Shown in pieces: positions 62,585 to 64,000 of a stretch of 64,000 nt of DNA. Both the position numbers and the translations under genes were made by a program. Within the stretch, counting starts at the first letter, position 1; the number at the start of each line of letters is the position of its first letter. Source of the DNA: Selaginella tamariscina (taxonomy: Eukaryota; Streptophyta; Lycopodiopsida; Selaginellales; Selaginellaceae); NCBI GenBank assembly GCA_003024785.1, contig PUQB01000551.1, positions 62,001 through 126,000 on the forward strand. The letters are read 5' to 3'. The notes under the pieces were generated by a model. That model saw only the letters and a list, made by a program, of their open reading frames with translations. It was not told where the DNA came from and ran no database searches.

Positions 62585-64000
62585 CTACGAATGCAATTGG
62601 GAGTTGCCATCCTTGTGTAATACATAAGATGTGATAAGAGAAGGTCTGCATAAAGGCTCATCTAAAAACTGACGTTCCTTAAGAATAATATTATAAAGCG
62701 CCCGGTTGCTATCCTTCATTTTATAAAATTCAATATCACGAGAAAGAAAAGCTTCAGGAAATGTATGATACGGTGAATACTGCTCACAAAAATTTTCGAG
62801 ATTCTTTTTCTGAGGCACGTATCCAAGTAGTTCACTAGCTCATCCATGATATCGGTATCAGAATATGGATCGAAAGTGATTGGATGAATACAAGCAATGT
62901 TTTGGTTGAGCATAGCCTTCTGAGGAGAGTCGTCTACTACTAAGATATGTGCATTCTTCGTTATCCTTAAGCGACTGATCTCCCCATGAGTCCCAATTAT
63001 TCTTTCATTCTTGAAGAAGTATGCTTGCTTCCTTTCTTATATTGTGAAATTCGAGAGGTTTATGACACATTTGCTGGTCAAAAATCCAATCTTTACGAAT
63101 CACCTCTTCTGCAACACTACAATGTTTCTTAAGTAAACTCAACAGCGGTGTTAAGTTATGAATCTGCATGCATGACCCAACCCCACAAGCGCACCCATCT
63201 CCTTAAGCTTTTGAAAGAGACGATCCAACCCTGGACGAAAAATAATATCATATCGAAATTTTACCATGACAAGGAATGAAATCTCCTTGTTTGATTTCTG
63301 TTTTTCTATCCTGGGGCCTTTGTCGATGAAGCAGAACACCATTGACATCCAACAACACAATATGGCCATGAGTAACATGAGATAGCGTGCCTCTTGAATA
63401 CTTTGCAAATCACTTTGTTTGCTCCCTTTCAAATTTATCCGTTGCCACTATTTCGTTGCCTATCCCTTCATCATTTAATTGTACATCATCCTTACAAGAT
63501 TCAGATATTGCATGCGCTGGAAGAAATTGATTTCGGAACTGAAGCCAATAAAAATGATGATGCAAAAACTGAAGTGGCCCCCATGGTAACGATGTTTTGA
63601 GCTGCATTATTATCCATTTCCTGCATGAACTCTGTCATTCTGACATGTGGCACAAGAAATTGTCGCCAAACCCCTCTCTTACCTCATGGCAATGCTGAAA
63701 ATCCATGTTCTCAATTATTTCATTACATCTGCAAAATGATAATTAGCTGACCTTAAAATTATCAAGGTATATTATTTACCTTGTTAATGTGTGACCCATG
63801 TTTGAACTAAAAGCTTCATTAATCCTTGAGAATTTATTTTCTGTACAAATATAAAAGAAATATACAAAAATGCCTTATGTTACACTCATTTACAACTATT
63901 CATCACTCTATCAATTCATTATCAATTCTTCTTCGCTATTACCTTCTGAATGAGGCGAAGAAGGTCTAAGCCGCTTGTGAGATGGTTCAAGATCTTCTGC
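62585..64000 (-). CDS. FCP1/NIF-like HAD phosphatase gene, partial and frame-disrupted
   Basis: On the minus strand, motif I reads HIVLLDVNGVLLHR (near 63,340), then RPGLDRLFQKLKEMGALVG (near 63,200), a segment with KDWIFDQQMCHKP (near 63,080), the HAD motif III ILVVDDSPQKA (near 62,925) and ITFDPYSDTDIMDELVNYL, ending at a stop at 62,585. This is the FCP1/NLI-interacting-factor phosphatase fold (HAD family). Motif I is DxNG rather than DxDxT, as in a known FCP1-like subfamily, so catalysis is uncertain. Upstream exons appear at 63,683-63,728 (ending at a GTAAGA donor, coding NMDFQHCHE) and from 63,943 past the window edge (KRLRPSSPH). Frames change near 62,815, 62,990, 63,140, 63,250 and 63,420, and a stop lies before motif I, so it is either a pseudogene or carries sequence errors. 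Confidence 0.6.

Noticed and set aside
1..64000. tRNA, rRNA or organellar genes and telomere repeats
   Set aside because: I scanned for conserved tRNA boxes, rRNA cores and TTTAGGG arrays and saw none, though a tRNA search program would be more reliable.

Overview
The window is nuclear DNA of a land plant. The evidence is a plant-type CTF4/AND-1 (EOL1-like) replisome gene, ankyrin genes ending in the plant-typical PGG membrane domain, GT-AG introns, and Ty3/gypsy LTR retrotransposons. Exons are of balanced base composition, while intergenic DNA is extremely A+T-rich and full of TA, TG and CT microsatellites. Secreted cyanovirin-N homology (CVNH) proteins in plants are known mainly from seedless lineages, so a bryophyte, lycophyte or fern is my inference; I cannot name the species.

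Layout. 1-6,245: an inverted copy (A) of the ankyrin-PGG locus, keeping only the 3' part of the gene. 8,010-23,110: arm 1 of a very large inverted repeat, with CVNH copy 1, a truncated CVNH copy, a foldback element and ankyrin-PGG copy B. 23,640-24,021: a foldback repeat, followed by a scar where a CVNH gene is missing. 25,772-33,346: the single-copy CTF4 gene, about 22 coding exons with an E2F-type site just upstream. 33,920-37,030: CVNH copy 2. 37,030-62,180: arm 2 of the inverted repeat, with ankyrin-PGG copy C, a second truncated CVNH copy, CVNH copy 3 and two gypsy elements of about 4.9 kb (40,895-45,799 and 56,980-61,878). 62,585-64,000: part of a minus-strand FCP1/NIF-like HAD phosphatase gene.

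Arm 1 is 15.1 kb. Arm 2 is 25.15 kb, or about 15.3 kb without its two retrotransposons. The empty target sites of both elements are preserved in arm 1, so both inserted after the duplication. CTF4, which protects replication forks, lies in the loop between the arms.

Almost every long reading frame is broken by one-base differences, usually a shortened homopolymer, and different copies are broken at different places. In CTF4, supplying three single bases brings the spliced coding length from 2,775 to 2,778 nt (926 codons) and keeps every exon in frame. This fits residual long-read assembly error, but real pseudogenisation cannot be excluded for the duplicated genes. The repeated cassette links a secreted CVNH lectin-like gene with a membrane ankyrin-PGG gene; a shared role, for example in defence, is only a hypothesis.
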